Shown: positions 34,286-43,762, numbered from the stretch's first letter. The stretch is DNA of 64,000 nt from Lachnospiraceae bacterium (GCA_910576125.1 CAJTHM010000011.1:1-64000), one strand, 5' to 3'. Numbers and translations: made by a program. The notes: generated by a model not told the origin, from the letters alone.

Positions 34286-35482
34286 ATGATATTCCAAAGT
34301 ATGCATGAAAATAAGGTCCGCCGCGTAGTGGGCATGATGTCGGGCACCTCCGTGGACGGCGTGGACGCCGCTCTGGTGGAAATCGGCCAACATGACGGTT
34401 CGCTGCAGATAAAGCTCCTGGCCTTTGAGAATAACCCCTACCCGGAGGCGGTGCGGGAGCAGATTTTTGCGCTTTTCCGCCCCGAGACCGCCACGGTGGA
34501 CAAAATCGGCTACATGAACTTCCTTCTGGGCGAAATCTATGCCCAGTCGGCTCTGTCTGTCATCGAAAAGGCCGGACTCACCCCCGCCGACGTGGACTTC
34601 GTCGGTTCCCATGGGCAGACCATCTGGCATGAGCCTGTGCCCTGCGGGAGGGACGGCTGGCCTGTGCGCTACACGGTCCAGATTGGAGAGGGCAGCGTCA
34701 TCGCAAACCGCACCGGCCTGGTCACGGTATCTGATTTCCGGGTAGCCGACATGGCCGCCGGAGGGCAGGGCGCTCCTCTCGTGCCTTTCTCGGAATATCT
34801 CCTCTACCGCAGAGAGGATGAGACGCTGCTGCTCCAGAACATCGGCGGCATCGGCAACATGACTGTCATGCCAGCTTCCGCAAAGCCGGAGGAAGTCTAC
34901 GCTTTCGACACAGGCCCCGGCAACATGATCATCGACGCGGTCATCTCAGCCCTCACTAAAGGTGCGAAAGCTTTCGATGACGGCGGTGTTTTTGGCGCGA
35001 AAGGCACTGTAAACGAGGAACTTCTGGCCCTGCTGCGGCAGGAGCCCTATTATACCAGGCCCCTGCCGAAGACCACCGGACGGGAACTGTTCGGCACCCA
35101 GTATACGGCAAAAATCCTAAGCTGGCAGGGAGCCCACCGGATTCCTGAGGCAGACCTGGTGGCCACTGTCACGGATCTCACCGCCTGGTCCATCGAAAAC
35201 GCCTATGAGCAGTATGTGCTGCCAAAATATCGGGCCTCAAAGCTGGTGGTAGGCGGAGGCGGTAGCTACAATAAGACCTTGCTCGGTTTCCTGCAGAAGC
35301 GATTCGCCCCTTACGGCGTGGAAGTCCAGACCCAGGAGGATCTGGGCTTCAGCAGCGACGCCAAGGAGGCAGTGGCTTTCGCCCTTTTGGCAGATTGCTG
35401 CGTCCGGGGCCTGCCCAACACCCTCCCCAGCGTCACAGGAGCGGAGAAACCCGTGGTCATGGGCAAGATTTCCCTGCCTTAG
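34286..35482 (+). CDS. anmK: Anhydro-N-acetylmuramic acid kinase
   Basis: Phosphorylates and opens 1,6-anhydro-MurNAc from cell-wall turnover, giving MurNAc-6-phosphate. The 398-residue protein has the N-terminal ATP-binding GMMSGTSVDGVDAAL (from about 16), SHGQTIWH, the QIGEGSVIANRTG stretch, DTGPGNMIID and the C-terminal GGGGSYNKTLLGFL. Start at 34286 chosen because GAGGAGG lies 6 nt upstream; the longer frame from 34250 does not have one. Typical family length is about 370-390. Confidence 0.95.
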   Translation: MIFQSMHENKVRRVVGMMSGTSVDGVDAALVEIGQHDGSLQIKLLAFENNPYPEAVREQIFALFRPETATVDKIGYMNFLLGEIYAQSALSVIEKAGLTPADVDFVGSHGQTIWHEPVPCGRDGWPVRYTVQIGEGSVIANRTGLVTVSDFRVADMAAGGQGAPLVPFSEYLLYRREDETLLLQNIGGIGNMTVMPASAKPEEVYAFDTGPGNMIIDAVISALTKGAKAFDDGGVFGAKGTVNEELLALLRQEPYYTRPLPKTTGRELFGTQYTAKILSWQGAHRIPEADLVATVTDLTAWSIENAYEQYVLPKYRASKLVVGGGGSYNKTLLGFLQKRFAPYGVEVQTQEDLGFSSDAKEAVAFALLADCCVRGLPNTLPSVTGAEKPVVMGKISLP

Positions 35483-35551
35483 ACATTCCGCTTCTCTTGC
35501 CGTTTCCCTGAATGGGATTACTTCCCGGACAGCCCGCCGTCAGGACAGAAG

Positions 35552-35582
35552 AAAAGCAGCTACCTCTTTCGTAGCTGCTTTT
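35552..35582. terminator. Bidirectional terminator after anmK
   Basis: AAAAGCAGCTAC and GTAGCTGCTTTT form a perfect 12-bp stem with a 7-nt loop, with A and T runs on either side. It separates the converging anmK and the HAAS/DUF4097 gene. Confidence 0.85.
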
Positions 35583-35632
35583 CCCTTTGCGGACACTGCC
35601 CCTATTCCGCAGATGCTAATGCAGTCCGCGCC

Positions 35633-36832
35633 TTATCTCCCGAAAAGCCTGATGCTGCCGCTTCCTGTGCTGGCCTTCACCTTGCAGGCGCTGTTCCCAT
35701 AGGCATAGGTGCCGTTCTTCATCTTCTGCGGCTCTTCATCGCCCCAGCCGATGTGGATGCTTCCTGAACCGCTCCTGACCGTTGCCTCCATGCCCTCTGT
35801 GCCCTCCATCTCCAGCCTGATGCTGCCGCTTCCGGTGCCCATGTCAATCCTCTCACAGGCTCCCACGGATTTGAGCCTGATACTGCCGCTTCCGGTGCCC
35901 AGATGATACTCCGCCACGGCGGCGTCCACCTTGACATTCCCGCTTCCGGTGCCGCAGTGCAGATCCCTGCCTTTTATCATCTCTGCTTTCACGTTCCCGC
36001 TGGCCGTATCCAGGTTCGCCGAAATGAACTCCGCGTGATTCACTGCCACATTGCCGCTGGCTGCGCGGGCTTTCAGCCTGTCTGCCACGACTTCCCCTAC
36101 GCCCACGTTCCCGCTGGCGCTGGCAATCTCCAGCGACTCCATCTCGATGCCGGACACATTCACGTTCCCGCTGGCCGCCTTGGCGGTCAGCTTGGGCACG
36201 CTCTTTGGCACTCTCACTGTCAGAGTGATGCTCTGCCCGCCTATATTGAAGCCTCCCACGTTCCCATAGGATATGATGGTATGCCCGAACAGAGTCACCT
36301 TCACCATCTTCTCCCCATTGTCATCCTCGTCCCTGGCTCCTTTCCTACGCTTCACTCCCGCGTAGAAGACTCCGTCCTCCTCGTACTGATAATACTCATA
36401 ATTTATCTGGCTGCTGACGCCCTTTGCCTCATACTCCACATGAATCTGGTCATCCTCGGAGCGCTCCACATGCACGTTCGCCACCTTCCCCTCCAGGACC
36501 ATCGCTTTATAGAAACCTGAGTAGGAAAAGCTCCTCTTCAAATCCGTATCCCCAGGCTCCCGGCCTGCCTCTTCCCCGGCCTTGGAAATCTCTTCTCCTG
36601 CCCTCTCGGATATAGCCCTCTGGGTGAACTCTTCAGTCAGATCCTCCTCCGACAGCTCCCTGATCATCTCCTCGATATTGCCCAGCTCTTCGATAATCTC
36701 CCCATCCGTCTTTCCCTCATTTTCCCCTTCGGCAAAGTGCTGCCTGTAATCCTCCAGAATCTCCTCCTGCAGCTCCCGGCCGAAACGCTCCAGCTTTTCC
36801 TGCAATTTGGCCATATATTCCTGCTTTGTCAT
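35633..36832 (-). CDS. HAAS (DUF1700)-DUF4097 fusion protein
   Basis: A 399-residue protein. Residues 1-75 form a HAAS domain (MTKQEYMAKLQEKLERF, EEILEDYRQHFAEG, ELGNIEEMIREL), the PadR-associated helical domain. After a short linker the protein forms a DUF4097-type beta-helix from about 180: repeated units such as AASGNVNVSG, ASASGNVGVG, TGSGNVKVD, TGSGSIRL, each about 20 residues. No signal peptide or membrane segment is clear. It is encoded 12 bp after the padR gene. The family is linked to envelope or surface regulation, mechanism unknown. Confidence 0.85.
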   Translation of the reverse strand: MTKQEYMAKLQEKLERFGRELQEEILEDYRQHFAEGENEGKTDGEIIEELGNIEEMIRELSEEDLTEEFTQRAISERAGEEISKAGEEAGREPGDTDLKRSFSYSGFYKAMVLEGKVANVHVERSEDDQIHVEYEAKGVSSQINYEYYQYEEDGVFYAGVKRRKGARDEDDNGEKMVKVTLFGHTIISYGNVGGFNIGGQSITLTVRVPKSVPKLTAKAASGNVNVSGIEMESLEIASASGNVGVGEVVADRLKARAASGNVAVNHAEFISANLDTASGNVKAEMIKGRDLHCGTGSGNVKVDAAVAEYHLGTGSGSIRLKSVGACERIDMGTGSGSIRLEMEGTEGMEATVRSGSGSIHIGWGDEEPQKMKNGTYAYGNSACKVKASTGSGSIRLFGR

Positions 36833-36844
36833 CGCGCATCCCTC

Positions 36845-37153
36845 CTATTCCATAATCAACTGATTCACTGCATTGGCAAATGCTTTCCATTCCTGCTTCA
36901 CATCCGACTGGTACCGCTTCCCTTTTTCGGTGAGCTTATAATACTTCCTCGCCGGGCCGGATTCTGATTCCACCAGATATGTCGTCACATAGTCATCCGC
37001 CTTCAGCTTCCTTAAAATGGGATACAATGTGCCGCTTGCGATGGACATCTCACCGGATATTTTTTCCGTCAGCTCATATCCGTACTTGTCCCCTCCCACG
37101 AGCTGGGACAGGACGCAGAGCTCCAGAGCGCCTTTTTTAAATTGTGTATTCAT
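36845..37153 (-). CDS. PadR-family transcriptional regulator
   Basis: A 102-residue winged-helix repressor: KKGALELCVLSQLVGGDKYGYELTEKI, then the wing region SGTLYPILRKLKADDYV and ARKYYKLTEKGK. Start at ATG 37153, six nt after AGGAGG; a TTG two codons upstream overlaps the SD spacing. It heads the two-gene unit with the HAAS-DUF4097 protein and probably represses it through the palindrome at 37218-37231. Confidence 0.92.
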   Translation of the reverse strand: MNTQFKKGALELCVLSQLVGGDKYGYELTEKISGEMSIASGTLYPILRKLKADDYVTTYLVESESGPARKYYKLTEKGKRYQSDVKQEWKAFANAVNQLIME

Positions 37154-37213
37154 GTGCAACCTCCTTTCCGAGTTCCACTACTTATCTTTGACAGGTTCAG
37201 TTTATCATATACT

Positions 37214-37236
37214 ATTATATATTGCAATATACTATT
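37214..37236. promoter_or_regulatory. padR promoter/operator palindrome
   Basis: TATATTGCAATATA (37218-37231) is a perfect 14-bp palindrome, and ATACTATT is repeated on either side. A minus-strand TATAAT (37214-37219) overlaps it, so a bound protein would block the padR promoter. The -35 region is weak (TTTTAA). Confidence 0.5.
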
Positions 37237-37323
37237 TTAAAATAAATATTAACAAATTATAAACTTTTATCTTTCCGCATAGCTTGAGGCCGGAAATTGA
37301 AAGCTTCCCGGCCCCGCTATGTA

Positions 37324-37539
37324 TCAAGTCAGATTATTCATGGCCCTCCCGTAAGGAACCACAGATTCCGCAAAGCGTCCGCAGATGTATCTTCGGTAAT
37401 AGGTATCCGGCTGGCGGCTTTCCCTGAGATGGTACCAGATTTCTTCCGGTACATCACAGTACTGCCGCGTCTCTCCCCTGTCTTTCAGCCTGATTTCCAG
37501 GACAGCGCATTGTGGGTCATACCCCATTGTCTGAATCAA
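37324..37539 (-). CDS. KTSC-domain small protein
   Basis: About 67-80 residues with the KTSC-domain pattern: MGYDPQCAVLEIRLKDRGETR, then CDVPEEIWYHLRES and a late YYRRYICGRF in place of the usual YFN..I. The domain is found alone or beside RNA-related enzymes; function unknown. The start is uncertain: TTG at 37539 or ATG at 37527 lack an SD, whereas GGAGG at 37575-37579 sits 8 nt before an in-frame ATT (37564-37566), which would complete the domain's first strand. ATT initiation is rare, so the gene could also be mutated at its start. Confidence 0.6.
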   Translation of the reverse strand: MIQTMGYDPQCAVLEIRLKDRGETRQYCDVPEEIWYHLRESRQPDTYYRRYICGRFAESVVPYGRAMNNLT

Positions 37540-37710
37540 TCCAGTGTAAAAACTTATATGCTTAATCGTCTATTCCTCCATTTCTCATTAGTATTGTTTT
37601 GAAGGATGTTTCTCCTCCTTTCCCTGAAGCCTGATTAAATTATCCTTCTACTATATATATGACTTCAAATCGACAGTTTATTACAAAATAATCTTACTTT
37701 TGTCAAAAAA

Positions 37711-38190
37711 TCAGCGTTCAATCCCGTCTTTCAGCTTTTTCCTGACGCGGAACAGGCGCACCCGCATATTATTTTCCGTCACTGCCTCCGATTCCGCCAT
37801 CTCCGCAATGGTGGTCCCGAACACATGATGCGCCATGACTGTCCGCCACTCCTTCTCAGTGACAGTGGCCAGCGCCGAGAGGTTCAGCTCTACCTCCCCG
37901 TAATGGCAGTCCTGCTCCGCAAGCTCTTTGCAGTTCTCCAGAGGCTCTGTGGCCCGGCGCTTTCTCCTCCTGTACAGCTCATGTACCTTATTGTACGCTG
38001 TGCGCAGCAGCCACAGCTTTGGTTCCGGATGTTCCAGGAAATGCTCTCCGATCTTGAACGCCGCAAAAAAAGTATCCTGCGCAATATCCTCCGCTGTCTG
38101 CCTTTCCAAAACCTTACGGTACACCGCTCTGAAAACATCGTCAAAATATGCCTCGTAAACTTCCGCAAATGCATCAATCCACTTATCCAT
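37711..38190 (-). CDS. RNA polymerase sigma-70 family factor (ECF type)
   Basis: A 159-residue sigma factor with region 2 (AFAEVYEAYFDDVFRAVYRKV, AEDIAQDTFFAAF) and region 4 (TEKEWRTVMAHHVFGTTIAEMAE..., NNMRVRLFRVRKKLKDG). AGGAGG lies 7 nt before the ATG at 38190. No obvious anti-sigma factor is adjacent, although the HAAS/DUF4097 and PadR genes lie 1 kb away on the same strand. Targets unknown. Confidence 0.88.
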   Translation of the reverse strand: MDKWIDAFAEVYEAYFDDVFRAVYRKVLERQTAEDIAQDTFFAAFKIGEHFLEHPEPKLWLLRTAYNKVHELYRRRKRRATEPLENCKELAEQDCHYGEVELNLSALATVTEKEWRTVMAHHVFGTTIAEMAESEAVTENNMRVRLFRVRKKLKDGIER

Positions 38191-38430
38191 CGACAATCCT
38201 CCTCGTTAGTTAGATATACTTTCGATGAATAATTTATCATTTATTTCTATACATTTATTCGATTTTCACAATATGTAGAATTATTCCCGCATTTTTCATA
38301 TTTCCTAAACTCCCATGCAGCCGGCCGCAACCCCATACATAAAAGCCTTGCAGGATACAAATTCATATATTATAATAGTGGATTGAATGAAATACTATAC
38401 AGAAAGGATTGCTACGGCAAAGAAAATACC

Positions 38431-39459
38431 ATGAGTTTTGAATTCATAACGCATCTGCCCACCCCGGAACAGATCAGGCTGGAACATCCCCTCCCCGCAA
38501 GGTTCGCGGAAATCAAGAAGGAGAGGGATGCTGAAATCAGAGATGTCATCATCGGAAAAAGCAGCAAATTTCTCGTCATCATCGGTCCCTGCTCCGCGGA
38601 CAACGAGGACTCTGTCTGCGACTACATCAGCCGGCTGGCAAAAATAAACGAAAGCGTAAAGGACAAGCTGATACTGATACCCAGAATCTACACCAACAAG
38701 CCCCGGACCACCGGCGAGGGCTATAAGGGCATCGTCCATCAACCGGATCCGGAGAAAAAGCCGGACTTCCTGGCCGGATTGATTGCCATGCGGAAAATGC
38801 ACATCCGCGCCATTGAGGAATCAGGCCTCACCGCCGCGGACGAGATGTTATATCCCGAGAACTGGGGATACATCTCCGACATCCTCTCCTACGTGGCCAT
38901 CGGCGCCCGTTCCGTGGAGGACCAGCAGCACCGCCTCACCGCCAGCGGCTTCGATGTGGCTGCCGGCATGAAGAACCCTACCAGCGGAGACATGTCCGTC
39001 ATGCTGAATTCCGTCTATGCGGCCCAGCATCCCCATTCCTTCATCTACAGAGGCTGGGAAGTATCCACCACCGGCAACGAGCTGACCCACACTGTCCTAA
39101 GGGGCGCCGTGAACAAACATGGCAACAACGTGCCCAACTATCATTACGAAGATCTGAATCTCCTTTTTGAGCTGTATGGAAAGATGGATCTGATGTACCC
39201 CGCCTGTGTCATCGATGCCAATCACTCCAATTCCGGCAAGCAGTTCGAGCAGCAAATCCGCATCACCAAGGAGGTCATGCACAGCCGCAAGCTCAGCCGC
39301 GACATCCACGATTTGGTAAAGGGCGTCATGATCGAGAGTTATATCGAAGAGGGCTGCCAGAAAGTGGGCGGCGGCATCTACGGCAAGTCCATCACGGACC
39401 CCTGCCTTGGCTGGGAAGCGTCCGAGAAGCTGATCTACGAAATTGCAGAATATGAATAA
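38431..39459 (+). CDS. 3-deoxy-7-phosphoheptulonate synthase (AroG/AroF type)
   Basis: First enzyme of the shikimate pathway, joining phosphoenolpyruvate and erythrose-4-phosphate. The 342-residue type I-alpha DAHP synthase has the PEP-binding VIIGPCSADNEDS near residue 47, PRIYTNKPRTT near 89, GYKGIVHQPD, and the late DANHSNSGKQ metal site, then SYIEEGCQ. The ATG at 38431 fits family N-termini, although its SD is weak; a TTG at 38383 would add 16 residues. TATAAT at 38370-38375 is the likely -10. Single gene, ending at a terminator. Confidence 0.93.
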   Translation: MSFEFITHLPTPEQIRLEHPLPARFAEIKKERDAEIRDVIIGKSSKFLVIIGPCSADNEDSVCDYISRLAKINESVKDKLILIPRIYTNKPRTTGEGYKGIVHQPDPEKKPDFLAGLIAMRKMHIRAIEESGLTAADEMLYPENWGYISDILSYVAIGARSVEDQQHRLTASGFDVAAGMKNPTSGDMSVMLNSVYAAQHPHSFIYRGWEVSTTGNELTHTVLRGAVNKHGNNVPNYHYEDLNLLFELYGKMDLMYPACVIDANHSNSGKQFEQQIRITKEVMHSRKLSRDIHDLVKGVMIESYIEEGCQKVGGGIYGKSITDPCLGWEASEKLIYEIAEYE

Positions 39460-39468
39460 GACCCTATA

Positions 39469-39523
39469 AAAGCCCCGCCAGGAAAGCCGGCATCTGAATC
39501 TGCCGTTTTCATGGCGGGGCTTT
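39469..39523 (+). terminator. Terminator after DAHP synthase
   Basis: AAAGCCCCGCCA (39469-39480) pairs with TGGCGGGGCTTT (39512-39523); an inner GCCGGCA..TGCCG can pair too. The 12-bp stem is GC-rich and placed 9 bp after the stop, but the loop is long and the T-run only three. Confidence 0.6.
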
Positions 39524-39559
39524 GCACTGTATTCCATTGAATATCATTCGACAGGCAGA

Positions 39560-40159
39560 TCAGAAAATCTTCAGAAAGCCCAACAGCAGATACGGGTTCA
39601 TATATCCCTCCAGCAGGCATCCCGCCGTAATCAAGACAAGGATGAGCAGAAGCCGTCCTGCCTTTTTCAGCAGAAAGCCCTTGTCCTCCACACTGAACTC
39701 TCCCCTCACATAGATTCCGCGGAAAAGCTCCTCGCACCAGATCAACAGCAGCAGAATCGCTGGTACATAGAGCAGATAATGGGGAAACAGGCTGATAACC
39801 GCCAGCAATATCCCTTTCAGCCCATAGCGCAGAGCCAGCGAGGCCAGGAAAGCCCCTGCGGACATGCCGTACCAGAAAGCCGCGCCCATACAGGCCACCA
39901 GCCCCAGATAGGTGGTGGAAATCACCGCCAGTATCAGCATCCTGCCAATCCGCTTTCGGAAAATATAACAGAAAAGAGCATTGCTGTCCACTGTCATGTA
40001 TTTCATATGGTACAGGGTATATTCATCGAATAGCCCCGTCTCGCCCAACAGAATGCTCTTTCCTATGTTTATCACGATAATTCCTATCAACAGTCCCACG
40101 CCGAAACAAGCCAGGAAATTGCGCTGTCTGGACAGGAACCTCCTCCCTGCAAGCTGCAT
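39560..40159 (-). CDS. spoIIM: Stage II sporulation protein M
   Basis: A 199-residue membrane protein with about five hydrophobic segments, matching SpoIIM: N-terminal FLACFGVGLLIGIIVINIG, the central VISTTYLGLVACMGAAFWYGMSAGAFLA and LLAVISLFPHYLLYVPAILLL. SpoIIM is part of the SpoIIDMP complex that remodels septal wall during engulfment. Start at ATG 40159 preferred (GAGG upstream); a GTG at 40189 is possible. Tandem palindromic repeats lie just upstream. Supports a spore-forming host. Confidence 0.85.
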   Translation of the reverse strand: MQLAGRRFLSRQRNFLACFGVGLLIGIIVINIGKSILLGETGLFDEYTLYHMKYMTVDSNALFCYIFRKRIGRMLILAVISTTYLGLVACMGAAFWYGMSAGAFLASLALRYGLKGILLAVISLFPHYLLYVPAILLLLIWCEELFRGIYVRGEFSVEDKGFLLKKAGRLLLILVLITAGCLLEGYMNPYLLLGFLKIF

Positions 40160-40188
40160 CTGCCCACCGCCTCTCTGAAATCGTGACA

Positions 40189-40241
40189 CTTCATGGAATA
40201 CCTCTCTTCCATGGAAAGCTCCTCTTCCATGAAATGTCCCT
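40189..40241. repeat. Three tandem 17-18 bp repeats with palindromic core
   Basis: CTTCATGGAATACCTCT, CTTCCATGGAAAGCTCCT and CTTCCATGAAATGTCCCT follow each other without gaps. Each carries the palindrome TTCCATGGAA or a one-base variant, spaced at 17-18 bp. They lie immediately upstream of spoIIM and could be operator sites, or a chance local duplication. The remaining gap to 40314 has nothing notable. Confidence 0.5.
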
Positions 40242-40314
40242 CATCCATTTGTATGCGGCGGCTCCGTCATCTATGCAGAGCGGAATCTGTATCTTGTCTT
40301 AATCCTACCCAGCC

Positions 40315-41646
40315 TCAGCCCGCCAGTCTGTCGCTGAATCCATTCCCGCCCCCGGCATAGTTCTCCAAAAGCTTCTCTACGCTCACCAGCTTCACGCAGA
40401 GCACGAACAGATCCGTGGCCAGAGCCAGCTCCTCCGGCGAGGGATAGGTGGGCGCAATACGGATATTGCTGTCCCTAGGATCCCTTCCGTAAGGGTAGGT
40501 AGCGCCTGCCCCGGTCATCGTGACTCCCGCTTCTTTGCATTTTGCCACGATTTCCTTTGCGCATCCTTCCATGGACTCAAAAGAAATGAAGTAGCCGCCA
40601 TTAGGCCTGGTCCATTCCCCGATTCCCGTGCCGGCCAGCTCCTCTTCCAGCACTTTCAGCACCGCCTCAAACTTCGGCCGCATCAGGGCGGCATGCTTTC
40701 TCATGTGTGCCTTGATGCCCTCAAAGTCCTTGAAGTACCGCACATGGCGGAGCTGATTGATTTTATCATATCCGATGGTCTGTATGGTCAGCGCCTTCCT
40801 GATGCACTCCAGATTCTTTTGGGAGGACGCGATGGCCGCTACGCCTGCGCCGGAAAAGCTGATTTTGGAAGTGGAGGCGAACTCATATACCATATCAGGA
40901 TTGCCCGCTTTCTCACACTCACTTAAGATTTCCAGAAGCTGATCCTGCCGCTCTTCCTCATCGTAGAGATGGTGCACCGAGTAGGCATTATCCCAGAAAA
41001 TGCGGAAATCTTTAGCAGCCGGCTTCAGATTGGCAAATCTTCTCACCGTCTCATCAGAATAGGTATAGCCCTGAGGGTTGGAATATTTAGGCACGCACCA
41101 GATTCCCTTGATACTTTCGTCCTCAGACACCAGCTTCTCCACCAAATCCATATCGGGTCCCTGAGGAGTCATCGGCACCGTAATCATCTCTATACCGAAA
41201 TACTGTGTGATGGCAAAATGTCTGTCATAGCCGGGAACAGGACAGAGGAACTTCACTTTGTCCAACCTGCACCAGGGCGTGTTTCCCATAACGCCATGAG
41301 TCACGGCGCTGGAAACGGCATCATACATGATATTCAGGCTCGCGTTGCCGTATATGATCACATTCTCCGCCTGGACGCCCATGATATTAGCCATCATATG
41401 CTTTGCCTCGCTCAGGCCGTCCAGCACGCCGTAGTTGCGGACATCTACGCCTTCCATGCTGATCATATCGCTCTGGGAATTCAGGACATCAAAGATATCC
41501 ATTCCCATCTCCAGCTGCGCCACAGAGGGCTTCCCTCTGGACATATCAAGCTTCAGTCCCTTTCCCTTCACATCCTCATAGTCCTTCTCCAGCTTCGCTT
41601 TCAGTGACAATAATTCCTCTCTGCTCAGTTCCTGATATGCCTTCAT
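40315..41646 (-). CDS. PLP-dependent aminotransferase (MocR-type class I)
   Basis: A 443-residue fold-type I aminotransferase of the Aminotran_MocR group: RGKPSVAQLEMG, YGNASLNIMYD, WCVPKYSNPQGYTYSDE, IFWDNAYSVHHL, the PLP-lysine segment FASTSKISFSGAGV, and RPNGGYFISF near the end. Cytoplasmic; the amino acid substrate is not evident, aspartate being a common annotation. ATG at 41646 has GGAGG at 5 nt. Single gene between spoIIM and rny. Confidence 0.9.
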   Translation of the reverse strand: MKAYQELSREELLSLKAKLEKDYEDVKGKGLKLDMSRGKPSVAQLEMGMDIFDVLNSQSDMISMEGVDVRNYGVLDGLSEAKHMMANIMGVQAENVIIYGNASLNIMYDAVSSAVTHGVMGNTPWCRLDKVKFLCPVPGYDRHFAITQYFGIEMITVPMTPQGPDMDLVEKLVSEDESIKGIWCVPKYSNPQGYTYSDETVRRFANLKPAAKDFRIFWDNAYSVHHLYDEEERQDQLLEILSECEKAGNPDMVYEFASTSKISFSGAGVAAIASSQKNLECIRKALTIQTIGYDKINQLRHVRYFKDFEGIKAHMRKHAALMRPKFEAVLKVLEEELAGTGIGEWTRPNGGYFISFESMEGCAKEIVAKCKEAGVTMTGAGATYPYGRDPRDSNIRIAPTYPSPEELALATDLFVLCVKLVSVEKLLENYAGGGNGFSDRLAG

Positions 41647-41827
41647 GTCTTCCTCCATCCCATGCGCCGCCATGACGCCTCGTTATTATCACATTATACC
41701 CGCACATTTGTATCATTGTATACAATCAAGCGCTTGAATTATCATACTATAAGCCGCTTCGATGCACAAGTGGTAATATAACAAATTTGTCGGTAAATTT
41801 TTACGACAATTAGTGAAAATGTATAAG

Positions 41828-41860
41828 AGACGCCGGCCTTTCGGTCCGACGTCCCTCTTG
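41828..41860 (-). terminator. Hairpin terminator after rny
   Basis: On the minus strand GGGACGTCGGACC-GAAA-GGCCGGCGTCTC forms a strong stem with a GNRA-type tetraloop, followed by TTATACATTTTC. It lies about 30 nt after the rny stop. The T-run is interrupted. Confidence 0.55.
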
Positions 41861-41888
41861 TGACATTTTCTTTATTCAATTTTGATGA

Positions 41889-43436
41889 CTATTTGGCATA
41901 ATCAATGACGCGGCTTTCGCGAATGACATTTACCTTGATCTGTCCGGGATATTCCAGTTCAGCTTCAATCTGTTTGGAGATATCACGCGCCAACAGAACC
42001 ATATCGGTATCCGTAATCTGTTCCGGAACTACCATTACACGGACTTCCCGGCCTGCCTGAATAGCAAAAGACTTATCTACACCTTTGAAATTGTTTGTGA
42101 TTTCCTCTAATTTGGTCAATCTGCTGGTATATGTCTCCAGCGTCTCCCTCCTTGCCCCTGGTCTTGCAGCGGATATCGTATCTGCAGCCTGTACGATACA
42201 CGAAATCAGGGAAGTAGGCTCCACATCGCCGTGATGGGATTCCACGGCGTTGATGACAGTGGCATTTTCCTTATACCGTCTGCAGAGTTCCACACCCAGC
42301 TGGATATGGGAACCCTCCATCTCATGATCCACGGACTTACCAATGTCATGGAGCAGTCCGGCACGCTTCGCGATCCGGACATCCAATCCAAGCTCCGCCG
42401 CCAGCAGTCCTGACAGCTGCGCCACTTCGATGGAATGCTTCAATGCATTCTGGCCATAGCTTGTCCTGAACTTCATCTTACCTAACAGCCTGACCAGTTC
42501 GGGATGGATGCCATGCACGCCAACCTCCAGCGTGGCAGCCTCTCCCTCTTCCTTAATCATGATTTCCACTTCTTTCTGCGCCTTCTCCACCATCTCTTCA
42601 ATCCTGGCGGGATGGATACGTCCATCTACAATCAGCTTTTCCAGCGCAATCCTTGCCACCTCCCGGCGGATAGGGTCGAAGCCTGACAGAATGACTGCCT
42701 CCGGCGTATCATCGATAATCAAATCCACACCTGTCATGGTCTCGAGAGTACGGATATTGCGGCCCTCGCGCCCGATAATTCTTCCCTTCATCTCATCGTT
42801 CGGCAGCTGTACGACGGAAATCGTGGTCTCAGAGACATGGTCTGCAGCACATCTCTGGATAGCTGACACCACATATTCCCTCGCCTTCTTGTCTGCTTCC
42901 TCTTTGGCCCGACTCTCCATTTCCTTGATTATCACGGCCGTTTCATGCTTCACTTCGTCTTCGACAATTTTCAATAAGTAGTCTTTTGCCTGTTCAGAGG
43001 TCAACCCGGAAATACGTTCCAGTTCCTGCACTCGCTGCTCGTTTAATTTGGAGACCTCTACCTTGATTTTGTTCAAGGCTTCCTCTTTGGCCGCCAGATT
43101 TGTCTCGCGCCGTTCAAGGGCCTCGGTTTTCTTGTCAATGTTCTCTTCTTTCTGCTGAATCCTGCGCTCCGAGCGCTGTACCTCCGCTCTGCGTTCCTTG
43201 ATTTCCTTGTCCAGCTCATTCTTGGTACGAATGGACTCTTCCTTTACCTCAAGGAGCGATTCTCGCTTTTTGGACTCTGCAGTCTTGAGAGCTTCATCAA
43301 TGATTTCCCTGGCCTGATCCTGTGCGTTACCGATGGTCGCTTCCGTCGTCTTTTTGTAATGATTCAGGACGATGAATGCTGTCACCACCGCAGTCACTGC
43401 CACAGAGACAACGATCGTGATTATAATCTCAAGCAT
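41889..43436 (-). CDS. rny: Ribonuclease Y
   Basis: Membrane-anchored endoribonuclease that starts bulk mRNA decay in Firmicutes. The 515-residue protein has an N-terminal membrane segment ([21 protein letters not shown]), a long charged coiled coil (30-190), a KH RNA-binding domain ([15 protein letters not shown] near 215) and an HD domain ([20 protein letters not shown] near 350). Length and order are standard. It has its own promoter 220 bp upstream. Confidence 0.97.
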   Translation of the reverse strand: MLEIIITIVVSVAVTAVVTAFIVLNHYKKTTEATIGNAQDQAREIIDEALKTAESKKRESLLEVKEESIRTKNELDKEIKERRAEVQRSERRIQQKEENIDKKTEALERRETNLAAKEEALNKIKVEVSKLNEQRVQELERISGLTSEQAKDYLLKIVEDEVKHETAVIIKEMESRAKEEADKKAREYVVSAIQRCAADHVSETTISVVQLPNDEMKGRIIGREGRNIRTLETMTGVDLIIDDTPEAVILSGFDPIRREVARIALEKLIVDGRIHPARIEEMVEKAQKEVEIMIKEEGEAATLEVGVHGIHPELVRLLGKMKFRTSYGQNALKHSIEVAQLSGLLAAELGLDVRIAKRAGLLHDIGKSVDHEMEGSHIQLGVELCRRYKENATVINAVESHHGDVEPTSLISCIVQAADTISAARPGARRETLETYTSRLTKLEEITNNFKGVDKSFAIQAGREVRVMVVPEQITDTDMVLLARDISKQIEAELEYPGQIKVNVIRESRVIDYAK

Positions 43437-43762
43437 TACAGGAGCACCTCCTTATTCCATTTTCATTGTACATTTAAACCATGGGGCATTGCCATTGCCC
43501 CGCAGTTTTTAGAATGTATACACACTGCCACTGACATTTGCCATTTTATCCGACCCATGAGCAAAACCACTTATGAGCGCAACGGCAAACCCTATTGCTC
43601 GTGAGTATATGTACAACATTCTAACAAGCAATTTGCAACAAATTCTATTTTAACCGCAAATGAAGCTAATGTCAAGCATAAGTCTACATATTTTACAAAA
43701 GATCTTCCTAAAATCCCGAAAATTTCTTGTAGTATTTGCACAAAAATGGAAACCGACCCCTT
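43437..43762 (-). promoter_or_regulatory. rny upstream region with promoter
   Basis: On the minus strand TTGACA (43670-43675), 17-bp spacer, TAAAAT (43647-43652) drives rny with an untranslated leader near 200 nt. The leader contains a small GC-rich hairpin (GGGGCA-N7-TGCCCC, near 43482). The sequence between recX and the promoter holds no clear terminator. Confidence 0.65.

Noticed and set aside
40189..40241. CRISPR array
   Set aside because: Three short repeats with no unique spacers between them and no cas genes; they are tandem palindromes.
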